Shown here: positions 1-9,101 of the stretch, piece by piece
How the letters are laid out: each line of letters opens with the position of its first letter
Numbering within the stretch: position 1 is the first letter of the stretch
Assembly: GCF_014645535.1 (NCBI RefSeq)
Contig: NZ_BMLX01000005.1
Coordinates: 124,001 to 188,000 of the forward strand
Reading direction: 5' to 3'
Origin: Silvimonas iriomotensis
Lineage (GTDB): Bacteria; Pseudomonadota; Gammaproteobacteria; Burkholderiales; Chitinibacteraceae
DNA length: 64,000 nucleotides
Made by a program: the position numbers and the translations under genes
Notes under the pieces: model-generated
Told to the model about the DNA's origin: nothing
Seen by the model: only the letters and a program-made list of their open reading frames with translations
Databases searched by the model: none

Positions 1-29
1 ACCGGTGCATTTGCGCCCGCAAAGCACCC

Positions 30-674
30 TTACGTGCTTGAAGCCGGGGTGTCGATAGTGCATTGGGCATCAGGCTGGCCGGGTTGTTGCAGCAATACGT
101 CGGCGCCTTTGTTCCAGAGCGAAAACAGCCCGTCCTCCACCTTGAGTTCATAGTGCGCACCAGAGGCCGCCACCACTTGCGTCAGCACCAGCTTGTGCTC
201 CGGCAAGGCGGCGTAGGCATAGCCCGCCCCCACCTGCACAAAAGCCGTCGGGATGGTGTCGTTGACGCCCGGGCAATGCATGGCAAATGGCCCGGTGCTG
301 GTAGTGGCGCCGCTATTGCGGTGGGTGGCCGGGAAATCGGCCCGCAGTTCATAAATGCGGGTGACATAGCTGGCGGTGACGCAGGCGTCCAGATCATCGG
401 CCTTCCAGCAATCATTGCGCCCCTTGATCCAGCCGCGCTGTACCTGCTTGAGTTGTTTGCGCGCGGTCTGGCTGGCGCTTTTATCGGTACCGGCCAGTTT
501 GTACAGCCGGCTGGTTTCTTTATCCAGCGCGGCCAGATCATCACTGCCGCAAATGGCTTTTTCCACGGTGGTCGAAACACGGGCGCAATTGAAAGACGGT
601 TTGGCAGCCAGCGCCAGGTGACTGAATAACAAGGCGATTGCGGCGGCACAGAACAAGATCGGACGGAGCGTCAT
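30..674 (-). CDS. Periplasmic LprI-like / MliC-like lysozyme inhibitor fusion
   Basis: Encodes 214 aa. A signal peptide covers about residues 1-24 (hydrophobic core followed by ALAA). Residues 28-115 resemble the LprI/DUF1311 domain: Cys30, Cys42, Cys89 and Cys98 are spaced for two disulfides. Residues 130-208 resemble the MliC/PliC C-type lysozyme inhibitor fold, with Cys134 and Cys205 at its ends and a K-V-E-D-G-L-F-S-L-W strand. Both families are known or proposed to inhibit lysozyme in the periplasm, so a protective role against host or competitor muramidases is inferred. There is no lipobox, so it should be soluble rather than a lipoprotein. It is a lone gene, divergent from mdaB. Family assignment is by recall of the motifs. 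Confidence 0.75.
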   Translation of the reverse strand: MTLRPILFCAAAIALLFSHLALAAKPSFNCARVSTTVEKAICGSDDLAALDKETSRLYKLAGTDKSASQTARKQLKQVQRGWIKGRNDCWKADDLDACVTASYVTRIYELRADFPATHRNSGATTSTGPFAMHCPGVNDTIPTAFVQVGAGYAYAALPEHKLVLTQVVAASGAHYELKVEDGLFSLWNKGADVLLQQPGQPDAQCTIDTPASST

Positions 675-832
675 GGCGTTTTTCCGGAAGGGTTATTGGC
701 TGTTTTGTCATTCAAGCACGGTTTTTCCTTGACTGCCGGTCAACAGTTTCTTTCCAGCCACACGGTTTTTCTGCCCGCGCGTGACGGTTAGTCTGGCGGC
801 CTTGAATCAAAACCAACACAGACAGGCACATC

Positions 833-1429
833 ATGACCCGTTTTCTGATCATCAACGGCGGTAAACAGTTTGGCCATTCCGCCGGCGAACTCAATCGCAC
901 CCTGGCCGCATTTGCCGAGAAAACCCTGAAAGACTTCCAGTTTGAAGTCGAGACCACCTTCGTTGATGGCGGGTATGACGTTGAAGCCGAAATCGAAAAA
1001 TTCCTGCGCGCCGATGTGGTGATCTACCAGATGCCCGGCTGGTGGATGGGCGCACCGTGGACGCTGAAAAAGTACATGGACGAAGTGTTCACCGCTGGCC
1101 ACGGCCGCCTGTACGCCAGCGATGGCCGCAGCCGCAGCGATGCCAGCCTGAAATACGGTTCCGGCGGGCTGATTCAGGGCAAGCAGTACATGTTGTCGCT
1201 GACCTGGAACGCGCCGATGGAGGCGTTTACCGATCCGGCACAGTTCTTTGAAGGCGTGGGCGTGGATGGCGTTTATCTGCCGTTCCACAAGGCCAACCAG
1301 TTCCTGGGCATGTCACCCTTGCCCACGTTTATCTGCAATGATGTGATCAAGGCGCCCGCCGTTGCGGCGGATATCGACCGTTATTACGCGCATCTGGCCA
1401 CTTTGTTTGCCCCGGCCAGTCGCGCCTGA
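833..1429 (+). CDS. mdaB: NAD(P)H:quinone oxidoreductase MdaB-like
   Basis: 198 aa flavodoxin-fold enzyme, full length for the MdaB family. The N-terminal FLIINGGKQF strand and loop, the YQMPGWWMGAPW segment near residue 65 and the YMLSLTWNAP segment near residue 125 are family hallmarks. MdaB uses FAD and NAD(P)H for two-electron quinone reduction, avoiding semiquinone and superoxide. The ATG at 833 follows an AGGCACATC spacer. The next gene is a YgiN-like quinol monooxygenase, the same pairing as mdaB-ygiN in E. coli, which supports a small quinone-cycling operon. Confidence 0.9.
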   Translation: MTRFLIINGGKQFGHSAGELNRTLAAFAEKTLKDFQFEVETTFVDGGYDVEAEIEKFLRADVVIYQMPGWWMGAPWTLKKYMDEVFTAGHGRLYASDGRSRSDASLKYGSGGLIQGKQYMLSLTWNAPMEAFTDPAQFFEGVGVDGVYLPFHKANQFLGMSPLPTFICNDVIKAPAVAADIDRYYAHLATLFAPASRA

Positions 1430-1450
1430 TCCTTGTTTGTGGAGAAACCC

Positions 1451-1759
1451 ATGCTGACTGTTGTTGCCATCATCAAGGCCCGCCCGGGCCAGCGCGAGAA
1501 ACTGCTGGAGGCGTTTGCGAAGATCATCCCTGCGGTGCTGCAGGAAGAAGGCTGCGGCGCCTACGCGCCCATGGTCGATGCCGTGACGCAGGCCGCCTTC
1601 CAGACGACCTCGCCCGACACCGTGTTCATGCTGGAACAATGGGAAACCATTGCGCATCTGGAGGCGCATATGACCGCGCCGCATATGCTGACGCACCGTG
1701 AAGCGACCAAAGACCTGGTCGAAGGCGCGTCCATCCACATCCTCACGCCGGGGCTGTAA
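1451..1759 (+). CDS. ygiN: YgiN-like quinol monooxygenase (ABM domain)
   Basis: 102 aa antibiotic-biosynthesis-monooxygenase fold: a single ferredoxin-like domain starting LTVVAIIKARPGQREKLLEA. Homologues oxidise quinols back to quinones without a cofactor, so together with MdaB this could complete a quinone redox cycle. An in-frame TTG lies at 1433, but the ATG at 1451 has a GGAG six bases upstream and aligns with the usual family start, so 1451 is chosen. It lies 21 bases after mdaB and is probably cotranscribed with it. Confidence 0.85.
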   Translation: MLTVVAIIKARPGQREKLLEAFAKIIPAVLQEEGCGAYAPMVDAVTQAAFQTTSPDTVFMLEQWETIAHLEAHMTAPHMLTHREATKDLVEGASIHILTPGL

Positions 1760-1783
1760 ACACCCGCCCCGGCTGGCCGGCGG

Positions 1784-2452
1784 TCAGTCTTGCGTCATCA
1801 GGCTCAGGCTGCCATCGGTATTCACTGCCACGCTCAAGGCTTCATAGCCCGGCACGCGGGTGTGGGCGGTGTCCATGGGGTGGCTGTGGGTGGCGGTGAT
1901 CACCACCACCGTCGCCCCTGCGGCTTCAGCGCCGGCAATCCCCGCCGGCGCATCTTCAAACACCACGCAATGCGCCGGGTTCACGCCCAGCTTGCGCGCG
2001 CCCAGTTCAAAGCAATCCGGCGCCGGCTTGCCGTGGCTTACGTCTTCACCGCACACCATCAGCGGCGGCATGGGCAAACCGGCAGCGGCGATCCGTTTTT
2101 CTGCCAGTTCACGCGTGGCCGAGGTCACCACGGCCCAGCGGTCTTTGGGCAGCGATGCCAGAAACTTCGCCACACCGGCAATCGGCTCGATGCCTTCCAG
2201 GTAATCGATCTCGCCCTGCAGGATCTTCGCGGCCTCGGCTTCTTCATCAATGCCGGGCAGTTGCTGTTTTCTGATGGTCTCGATCGCCCGGACACCATGG
2301 ATGGTCGGCAGGAAGGTAGCGACATCCAGCCCGTGCTCGCGCGCCCAGTCACCCCAGACTTTTTCTGCGGCGGCGATCGAACTGAGGATGGTGCCATCCA
2401 TATCAAACAGGAAGGCGGAGAAAGTACGAGGGAACAGCGGTTGCGTGGACAT
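1784..2452 (-). CDS. HAD-superfamily sugar-phosphatase / phosphoglucomutase-like hydrolase
   Basis: 222 aa, HAD subfamily IA. Motif I is FDMDGT, with nucleophile Asp17 and acid/base Asp19. A helical cap follows (about 30-90), then the motif II threonine/serine in VVTSATREL, motif III Lys in GKPAPDCFELG and motif IV in VFEDAPAG. It resembles YfbT/GPP-type phosphatases that dephosphorylate small sugar or polyol phosphates; the substrate cannot be read from sequence. It converges with ygiN; no operon partner. Confidence 0.8.
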   Translation of the reverse strand: MSTQPLFPRTFSAFLFDMDGTILSSIAAAEKVWGDWAREHGLDVATFLPTIHGVRAIETIRKQQLPGIDEEAEAAKILQGEIDYLEGIEPIAGVAKFLASLPKDRWAVVTSATRELAEKRIAAAGLPMPPLMVCGEDVSHGKPAPDCFELGARKLGVNPAHCVVFEDAPAGIAGAEAAGATVVVITATHSHPMDTAHTRVPGYEALSVAVNTDGSLSLMTQD

Positions 2453-2613
2453 GATGACTCGTCGGGAAGTGGCACGGGAACGGCACGCGGGTATTCTGGT
2501 TGTTGCGGTGCCGCAGGACAGATTATGTCATAGCGACGCGGCGTGATGTGCCGGGGCGCTGGATTGCCCATCCACCTGGCCAGCACGCCACCGCTCTGCT
2601 CCCCAAACCCGTT

Positions 2614-3753
2614 CTAGCGCCATGCGCTCCCCACCTGGATATACCAGGCGTTCTGATCCTTGCTGTGGGCCACGTCAATCCCCACACCCAGCCCCAGCTT
2701 GCGTGCGATCAGGTAACGGAACCCGACGCCGCCTGAGACCGGGCTTTCTGCGTCATCCCACGTATGCCATTTCCCCCAGGCGCGGCCGGCCCCGACAAAA
2801 CCCAGCGCGGCCCAGCGTTCGGTCACATTCCAGCGCAGCTCGGTCTCGACCACTGCGGTGTTTTTGTCCTGATAGCGGCCCTTTTGCACGCCGCGCAAAT
2901 CAATGAAAGGCTGCGCGTAAAACGGGACATCGCCGCTGGTGGCCTGGGCCTGGCCGCGCAGACCCAGCACCCAGGTATTGCCAAACGGAATCCACTTGTA
3001 GACGCGGGCGTCGTAGGTATCAAAATCCTGCGAGCTGCCCCACGCATCGCGGGCGTACTGGGCTTCAATTTCAGAGTAAGTACCGCTGCTGGGCCAGAAA
3101 ATATTGTCGCGCGAGTCGTAATCCACCACCGCGCCCAATTTGCTGATGGTGACGTCTTTTTCAAAGCCGCCCAGTTCGGTGGCGATCTGGCCGGTAAACT
3201 GGGTATTGGCTTTCAGATAGGTATAACGCGGGCCGATAAACCAGTGGCTGTCCAGGACCTTGAACAGCACCTGTTGCACCAGAAAATCGCCATCCAGTTT
3301 GTAGGAACGGGCAAAATCCAGCGCGCCAAAGTAGTCGGTTTTGACATCCACCTTGGCCAGCGCGCCCAGATAGCGGATGCGGTCGCCATCCCAACTGTGA
3401 AAGTGAAACAGCCCGGCGCCCCAGGTGCCGTTTTCAGTCCCGAATGCCCCGACACCGGTGATATTGGGCGGCGCCATGCTACCGGTTTTTCTGGCCTCTT
3501 CACTGGCCTCTGCCATGGATTTGTCAAAGAACAGCAGCGCCATCCCGCCACCGTAGCCAATGGCCGGTTCGGTAATCACCGCCGGCACCGGCAAGAAGCC
3601 CTTCTGGTTCAACAGATAGTCGCTCATATCGAACGCGCCATCTTCAGGATCGTGCATGGCATTCCAGTCAAATGCGCTGGCACACGGCGCAATCATCAAG
3701 GCCAGGACACCCTGGCAAACCTGCCGCAAACAACCTGATCTGGATACGCGCAC
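2614..3753 (-). CDS. Omp85/BamA-TamA family outer-membrane beta-barrel protein
   Basis: About 379 aa. Residues 1-25 form a signal peptide ending in APCASA, followed by about 350 aa of amphipathic beta strands. Barrel features of the surface-antigen (Omp85) family are visible: YDSRDNIFWPSSGTY, an LRG..KGRYQDKN strand/loop, and a GGVGFRYLI final-strand region. There are no obvious POTRA repeats, so it is a barrel-only member. The reading frame stays open upstream to an ATG at 3858, but the GTG at 3753 sits just before the signal peptide and has GGCGGA upstream, so it is preferred. Function beyond outer-membrane location is unknown. Confidence 0.7.
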   Translation of the reverse strand: MRVSRSGCLRQVCQGVLALMIAPCASAFDWNAMHDPEDGAFDMSDYLLNQKGFLPVPAVITEPAIGYGGGMALLFFDKSMAEASEEARKTGSMAPPNITGVGAFGTENGTWGAGLFHFHSWDGDRIRYLGALAKVDVKTDYFGALDFARSYKLDGDFLVQQVLFKVLDSHWFIGPRYTYLKANTQFTGQIATELGGFEKDVTISKLGAVVDYDSRDNIFWPSSGTYSEIEAQYARDAWGSSQDFDTYDARVYKWIPFGNTWVLGLRGQAQATSGDVPFYAQPFIDLRGVQKGRYQDKNTAVVETELRWNVTERWAALGFVGAGRAWGKWHTWDDAESPVSGGVGFRYLIARKLGLGVGIDVAHSKDQNAWYIQVGSAWR

Positions 3754-3952
3754 GCTCTTTCCGCCCTGGCTATGCCATTGATATGTGCATTCAGCATAGG
3801 AACAGTTGTCATCAAGCGCAGGTTTACCTTGTATCGGCAGCGCCTTGCAGTACGGCATGCGCCTACGCGCTTATCAGCCACGCCCCGGCTGTGAGAAGGC
3901 GCTGACAGGCACAGGCTGGATGTTGCCGGAATATTTTGCAGAGGGGCCGTGC

Positions 3953-4168
3953 ATGAACCCGTCCTTGAAAACCGTCTCGGTGACCGAAGTGGAAAACGCC
4001 ATCGCCAACGCGCTCAGCGATTTGCTGAACGGCCATGTGATCGTCGCGGTCCACAATATGCAGTTCAAGCGTGAAGGCTTGTTTGACTCTGCCAGTCATG
4101 CCGATTTCACCGTCTCTGCCAGCTTCAAGCGCTGGCCGGATGCAGACACGCCAGAGATACCGATCTAG
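3953..4168 (+). CDS. Small hypothetical protein
   Basis: 71 aa with no recognised family. The ATG at 3953 has GAGG about eight bases upstream. The protein is mixed polar with a short amphipathic helix (TEVENAIANALSDLLNG) and no signal peptide or membrane segment. The frame is open further upstream, but that part overlaps the start region of the divergent barrel gene and has no better ribosome site. It may be a real small protein; coding support is moderate only. Confidence 0.45.
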   Translation: MNPSLKTVSVTEVENAIANALSDLLNGHVIVAVHNMQFKREGLFDSASHADFTVSASFKRWPDADTPEIPI

Positions 4169-4359
4169 TTTCAGTCGCTGACACGGCCTTAAGAATGTCG
4201 ATATGCCGCTGTCAGACTACCATTTGTCGCCCACTTATCCTGACCACCCCGGTCAGCGCGGGTATTCCGGCAAACGGCCTTGAAATGCTGCATTGCTGCG
4301 GGCTAACTTGACTCTACAGTTACAAATCAAACCAAATTTGTGCCTTACGGAGTCCCGCT

Positions 4360-5979
4360 TTGGGCCGCATTCTGATTGCCGATGCTTCGCCGCAATTTCG
4401 CCAGGCGCTTGTCCAGATGGTGAGCCTGGAAGGCCACCATATCGTGGCGCAAGCCAGCGACGCGCGTACCTTGTTTGATCAGGTCAGCAAAGAGCGGCCC
4501 GATCTTGTCATCATCGAGTTGACGCTCCCTGCGCTGGGCGGCGTGGATGGTCTGCGCTGCATTTGCGCCTTGTGCGCTTCTGCCCGCATTCTGATGTACA
4601 CCACGCAACCTGCCCGCCATTTTGCCCTGCGTTGTGCCCAGGCCGGTGCCAGCGGTTATGTCAGCAAATTTGCCGGGGCCCGCGCCTTGCGGCTGGGGGT
4701 GCGGACCGTGCTGCAAGGCCGGCGCGCGTTTCCGGAAGCGCCCGCCGTCAAGGTGGCCGACAGCGCAGCACGGCTGGACAGTCTATCCGGGCTGGATATC
4801 GCAATCATGCAGATGCTGGCGGCGGGTTACTCCAGTGTCGAGATCAGCGAACAACTGGCGACAGACCGGCAGAATGTGAACCAGTGCAAACATCGCTTGC
4901 TGGAGAAGTTCGGCCTGGAAACCCTGGCCGGCCTGATCGACCTGACGCAAGCGCACGGGCTGGATCTGGGCAGCAGCCTGCGCTGCGACAACAGCAATGT
5001 CAGCAGCATGGAGAACCTGCATCTGCTGCGGGCCATGATCGAATCCTCGCCCAATGCCATGTTCCTGCGTGACCGGGAAGGTCGTCTGGCCTTGTGCAAC
5101 CCGCGCTTCATGGAGCTTTACGCCGCCGCGCTGGCCGATCCGGATTACGCCGCCGATGAAGCCACCTGGTTTGATCCCGCCCTGCAGGCGCATGTCAGTG
5201 CGCATTACCAGATGCAAATGCAAACCGGCCGTACCACCGCGGTCGACACCCATGTCCACCTCAATGGTTCGTTGCGCTCGCTGCATGTCTGGTGCAACCC
5301 CGTGCGCAACGCGTCCGGGGAAATCCAGGGCGCCATTGGCGGGCTGATCGACTTTACCGACCGCGCCCATGGCGTACCCCGCCTGACCGGCCCCGCTGGC
5401 AGTACCCAGGCGCAGTCGCCGGCCGATAGTTACACCACCTTCAAGAACACCACGGCCGATACCGTGGTCAGCGGGCAGACCCGCGTGGTCAATCTGGTCG
5501 AAGCCAGTTCACGGCTCTACCGGACGATTCTTGAACTCTCTGAGCTGATCCGGCTGGGCACCAGTACGCCAGTGCCCCTGCCCGATCAGGTGGTGTCCTT
5601 GCATGGCGTGGTGCATCACTGGCAAAAAGCCTACCGCGCCGCGCCGTGGGCCTCTACTTTTGATCTGCGGCGCGTGGTGGTGGATGAAATCTGGATGGAT
5701 GGCACGCGTCTGGGGCAGTTGCTGGACAAACTGGCCCAGGTGGCCGCACATCCGGCGCACCTGACCATTGTCAGCCAGCCACAACCGCAGACCACTGCGC
5801 GCATCACCATCACCGCCAAGGCGGGGCTGACCACGCATACCGGTGGCGATATCGCTGTCACGCTGGCATTGATCCAGGCACTGGCCCACTCGCTGGGCGG
5901 CGTGCTGCATATGGAGCGCACGGGGCATCTGGCGGTAACGCTGGCGGCCGCCGTGGCCCGGCCAGCCAAAGTGGCTTGA
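4360..5979 (+). CDS. Atypical response regulator: REC - LuxR HTH - PAS - degenerate HATPase-like
   Basis: 539 aa from a TTG start with ACGGAG upstream. Residues 1-120 are a receiver domain with Asp8, Thr81/82 and Lys103, but the phosphoacceptor position reads VIIELTLP, giving Glu53 instead of Asp. Residues 141-200 are a LuxR-type helix-turn-helix. Residues about 222-335 form a PAS domain (SSPNAMFLRDREGRLALCN). The C-terminal 150 aa resemble a histidine-kinase ATPase lid region (DGTRLGQLLDKL) but lack clear N, G1 and G2 boxes and any H-box. The protein may act as a phosphorylation-independent DNA-binding sensor. It has no adjacent kinase gene and is followed by a terminator shared with xylH. 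Confidence 0.75.
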   Translation: MGRILIADASPQFRQALVQMVSLEGHHIVAQASDARTLFDQVSKERPDLVIIELTLPALGGVDGLRCICALCASARILMYTTQPARHFALRCAQAGASGYVSKFAGARALRLGVRTVLQGRRAFPEAPAVKVADSAARLDSLSGLDIAIMQMLAAGYSSVEISEQLATDRQNVNQCKHRLLEKFGLETLAGLIDLTQAHGLDLGSSLRCDNSNVSSMENLHLLRAMIESSPNAMFLRDREGRLALCNPRFMELYAAALADPDYAADEATWFDPALQAHVSAHYQMQMQTGRTTAVDTHVHLNGSLRSLHVWCNPVRNASGEIQGAIGGLIDFTDRAHGVPRLTGPAGSTQAQSPADSYTTFKNTTADTVVSGQTRVVNLVEASSRLYRTILELSELIRLGTSTPVPLPDQVVSLHGVVHHWQKAYRAAPWASTFDLRRVVVDEIWMDGTRLGQLLDKLAQVAAHPAHLTIVSQPQPQTTARITITAKAGLTTHTGGDIAVTLALIQALAHSLGGVLHMERTGHLAVTLAAAVARPAKVA

Positions 5980-6011
5980 AGCCGGGTCAGGTAGTGCTGG
6001 CCGCAGCAAAC

Positions 6012-6041
6012 AAAAAGCCGGCGCAAACGCGCCGGCCTTTT
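6012..6041. terminator. Bidirectional rho-independent terminator between regulator and xylH
   Basis: An 8-bp perfect GC stem (GCCGGCGC / GCGCCGGC, 6017-6024 with 6029-6036) and AAAC loop is flanked by an A-run on the left and a T-run on the right. It can terminate the rightward regulator gene and the leftward xyl operon. Confidence 0.9.
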
Positions 6042-6064
6042 GATGAATCTACATATCTGCCGGT

Positions 6065-7267
6065 TCAGCGGCTGCTACCGCGCGATACGACGTCGATCCA
6101 CACCGCCAGCAGCAAGATGGTGCCCTTGACGATCATCTGCCAGAACGAGTCCACGTCCAGCATCGACATGCCGTTATCCAGGCTGGCCATGACCAGCGCA
6201 CCAATCAGCGCGCCGTGCACCGTGCCCACGCCACCGCGCATGGAGGTCCCGCCAATGAAACACGCGGCGATAGCGTCCAGCTCACCCATCGACCCGGCCG
6301 ATGGCGAGCCGGCGGCCAGACGCGCCGTATTCACCACGCCGGCAAACGCACACATCAAACCCATCAGCGCAAAAATGGCCAGCTTCACGCCGCGCACATT
6401 CACGCCAGACAAACGTGTGGCTTCCATATTGCTGCCCACGGCGTAGATGCGGCGGCCAAACACGGTCTGCGTGGCCATGTAGGTGAACAGCGCCAGCAGC
6501 ACCATCAGCAGCAGCACGGGGATGGGAATGCCATCGTAGGCATTGAGCACGCGCACAAAACCCAGGATCACCAGGCCAGCCACCACCACGCGTGAGACAT
6601 CACGCCACAGCGGCGCTACCGGCAGGCCGTAACGCACGTTGTTCATGCGGCTGCGCCAGGTGACGACACCGGCAATGACAAAGATGACCACGCCCATCAG
6701 GTCACCCCACAAAGTGGGCAGATAACCCTGGCCAAGGTAAACCAGTTGTTCGGATACCGGCGCAATGGTCGAGCCGCCCGTCACGCCCAGCAGCACGCCG
6801 CGGAACGCCAGCATGCCCGCCAGACCGACAATGAACGACGGTACGCGCAGATAGGCAGCCCAGTAGCCATTGAACAAGCCCACCAGCAAGCCCAGACCGC
6901 ACACGATGGCCAGATTGCCGGCCAGCGGCATGTGGTAATGCACATCCAGCACTGCGGCTACACCACCCAGCAAGCCCAGCAAAGAGCCGACGGAGAGGTC
7001 GATCTCGCCCGAGATGATGACGAACACCATGGCGCTGGCCAGCATGCCGGTGATCGACATCTGCCGCAGCAGGTTAGAGATATTGCGCGGCGTCAGATAG
7101 CCGCCTTCGGTTTTCCAGGCAAAAAACGCCCAGATCAGTGCAATGGCGATCAGCAAAGCCAGAATCTTGTTCTGGCTGAACAACTGCTTGACGCCAGGAA
7201 AGCCACGCGCGGGTTGGTCCTGACCCGGCAGGCTGGTGGTTGCGGCAACGGCGCCGGACTTGATCAT
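6065..7267 (-). CDS. xylH: D-xylose ABC transporter permease XylH
   Basis: 400 aa, a BPD_transp_2 family inner-membrane permease with about ten membrane helices. The segment VIISGEIDLSVGS is the signature loop, and the C-terminal FIGGTSMRGGVGTV motif is also conserved. The start at 7267 has GAGGAG seven bases upstream; a longer in-frame extension overlaps xylG and has no support. It forms the xylose importer with XylG and XylF. It is the last gene of the leftward xyl operon, 56 bases after xylG. Confidence 0.93.
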   Translation of the reverse strand: MIKSGAVAATTSLPGQDQPARGFPGVKQLFSQNKILALLIAIALIWAFFAWKTEGGYLTPRNISNLLRQMSITGMLASAMVFVIISGEIDLSVGSLLGLLGGVAAVLDVHYHMPLAGNLAIVCGLGLLVGLFNGYWAAYLRVPSFIVGLAGMLAFRGVLLGVTGGSTIAPVSEQLVYLGQGYLPTLWGDLMGVVIFVIAGVVTWRSRMNNVRYGLPVAPLWRDVSRVVVAGLVILGFVRVLNAYDGIPIPVLLLMVLLALFTYMATQTVFGRRIYAVGSNMEATRLSGVNVRGVKLAIFALMGLMCAFAGVVNTARLAAGSPSAGSMGELDAIAACFIGGTSMRGGVGTVHGALIGALVMASLDNGMSMLDVDSFWQMIVKGTILLLAVWIDVVSRGSSR

Positions 7268-7323
7268 TGCGAACTCCTCGTCTTTCTGTGTCTTGTCACC
7301 CGCCCATGGGCGGGCGCTGTTCA

Positions 7324-8871
7324 TCACGCGGCTTCAGGGATCACTGCATCAATGGGTTTGAGTGCGGCGGCCAGCACCTGCTCTTGCGTCAGGCCTTCAT
7401 TGCTGAACTCGCCACGCAATTCGCCCTCGCCCATGACCAGCACCCGGTCGCTCACGCCCAGCACTTCGGCCAGTTCGCTAGAAACCATGATGATGCTGAT
7501 GCCCTGGCGTGCCAGATCAAACATCAGTTTGTAGATTTCATACTTGGCGCCCACATCCACGCCGCGGGTGGGTTCATCCAGAATCAGGATGTCGGGCTTG
7601 GGCTGCAGCATTTTGGCCAGCACCACTTTTTGCTGGTTACCACCAGACAAACCGGTGATCTGCAGATGCGGGCTGGCGGTCTTGATGCGCAACCGGCCGA
7701 TCTCGTGCATGACGGTTTTCAGCTCGGCGCTTTTATCAATGCGGCCCAGATGCGTGTACTGGCCCAGCACCGGCAGCGAGATATTCCAGCCCACGCCGAA
7801 CTCCGGCACGATGCCGTGATGCTTGCGGTCTTCCGGCACCATGCAGATGCCATGGCGGATGGCTTTTTCCGGGGTGGAGACATCCACCACCTTGCCATTG
7901 ATGCTGACCGTGCCTTCAGACTTGCCGCGCCACGCGCCAAACAGCGCGCTCACGAGTTCGGTACGGCCGGCGCCGACAAGGCCGGCGATCCCCAGGATTT
8001 CACCTTTGCGCAGGCTGAACGAGACATTCTTGACCTTGCGCCGCTGCGGGTTGCTGACGTCGTAGCAGGTGATGTTGCTGGCTTCCAGCACCACCTCGCC
8101 GATCTCGTGCGGTTCACGCGGGTAGAGGTTGGCAATGTCGCGGCCGACCATCATCGAGATAATCCGGTCCACCGACATGGTGCTCATCGGCTGCGTGCCG
8201 ATGTGTGTGCCGTCACGGATCACGCTGATGGTGTCGCAGATTTCCGCCACTTCATCGAGCTTGTGCGAGATATAAACACACGCCACACCGCGCGCTTTCA
8301 GACCCTTGATGATGTTCAGCAGCACGCGGATTTCTGCCGTGGTGAGCGAGGACGAAGGCTCATCCAGGATCAGCAGCTTTGCTTGCTTGTTGAGCGCCTT
8401 GGCGATCTCCACCAGTTGCTGCTGCCCGCCGCCGTAGACCGATACCGGCAAGGCCACGTTCACATCGGGCATTTCCAGTTCTTTCATCAGCGCCTGGGCG
8501 CGCTGGTGCATGGCGGCGTAGTTCAGACGCCCGCCCGGCAGGGTGATCTCATTGCCCAGGAAAATGTTCTCGGTGACCGACAGTTCCGGCACCAGCATCA
8601 GTTCCTGGTGGATGATGACAATGCCGGCTTCTTCGGTTTCACGAATGGTGTGCGCGGCCAGCGGCTGGCCTTGCCAGAGGATTTCGCCCTCCCATGTGCC
8701 GTGCGGATAAACGGCAGAGAGCACTTTCATCAGCGTGGATTTGCCGGCGCCGTTCTCGCCGCACAGGCCCACACATTCGCCGGCCCGCACCCGCAAATCA
8801 ATGCCGTCCAGCGCTTTCACGCCAGCGAAGGATTTGCGGATATTGCGCATTTCCAGCAGGTATTCAGACAT
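7324..8871 (-). CDS. xylG: D-xylose ABC transporter ATP-binding protein XylG
   Basis: 515 aa with tandem ABC modules, as in sugar importers of the CUT2 class. The N-terminal module has Walker A GENGAGKS (Lys44), a signature-like [15 protein letters not shown] and [12 protein letters not shown]. The C-terminal module has GLVGAGRTE in place of a full Walker A, with [13 protein letters not shown] and [14 protein letters not shown]. This asymmetry is normal in the family. ATG at 8871 is chosen over an upstream TTG. It energises xylose uptake with XylH. Confidence 0.94.
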   Translation of the reverse strand: MSEYLLEMRNIRKSFAGVKALDGIDLRVRAGECVGLCGENGAGKSTLMKVLSAVYPHGTWEGEILWQGQPLAAHTIRETEEAGIVIIHQELMLVPELSVTENIFLGNEITLPGGRLNYAAMHQRAQALMKELEMPDVNVALPVSVYGGGQQQLVEIAKALNKQAKLLILDEPSSSLTTAEIRVLLNIIKGLKARGVACVYISHKLDEVAEICDTISVIRDGTHIGTQPMSTMSVDRIISMMVGRDIANLYPREPHEIGEVVLEASNITCYDVSNPQRRKVKNVSFSLRKGEILGIAGLVGAGRTELVSALFGAWRGKSEGTVSINGKVVDVSTPEKAIRHGICMVPEDRKHHGIVPEFGVGWNISLPVLGQYTHLGRIDKSAELKTVMHEIGRLRIKTASPHLQITGLSGGNQQKVVLAKMLQPKPDILILDEPTRGVDVGAKYEIYKLMFDLARQGISIIMVSSELAEVLGVSDRVLVMGEGELRGEFSNEGLTQEQVLAAALKPIDAVIPEAA

Positions 8872-9030
8872 ACCAGTTTCCCGATGACTCAAACCAGTTC
8901 AACAAGCAGGGCAAACCGGGAAAGCTGGCGCTTTCTGGTTTGCCCTGGCATTCCACCGCCCGCCCCCTGGTCGTTTCATGGCCGGCCAGGTGGCGGTCAG
9001 CGCGTGGGCAAGGGCCCAGTGGCAAGGTAT

Positions 9031-9097
9031 GTCCGCGCAGACGGTACACGTTGTACGGCACGCGGACATCACCCGGCCAACGGGCCTTGCCGGCCCG
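9031..9097. promoter_or_regulatory. Intercistronic hairpins between xylF and xylG
   Basis: Two inverted repeats lie in the 230-base xylF-xylG gap. The first pairs GTCCGCG (9031-9037) with CGCGGAC (9061-9067), and inside it GTACA (9044-9048) with TGTAC (9052-9056). The second pairs CGGGCC (9081-9086) with GGCCCG (9092-9097) just past the xylF stop codon. No T-run follows on the minus strand. By analogy with other binding-protein operons, such structures may protect the xylF mRNA from 3' decay so that XylF is made in excess over the membrane subunits (inference). Confidence 0.6.
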
Positions 9098-9101
9098 CTG
9101 A

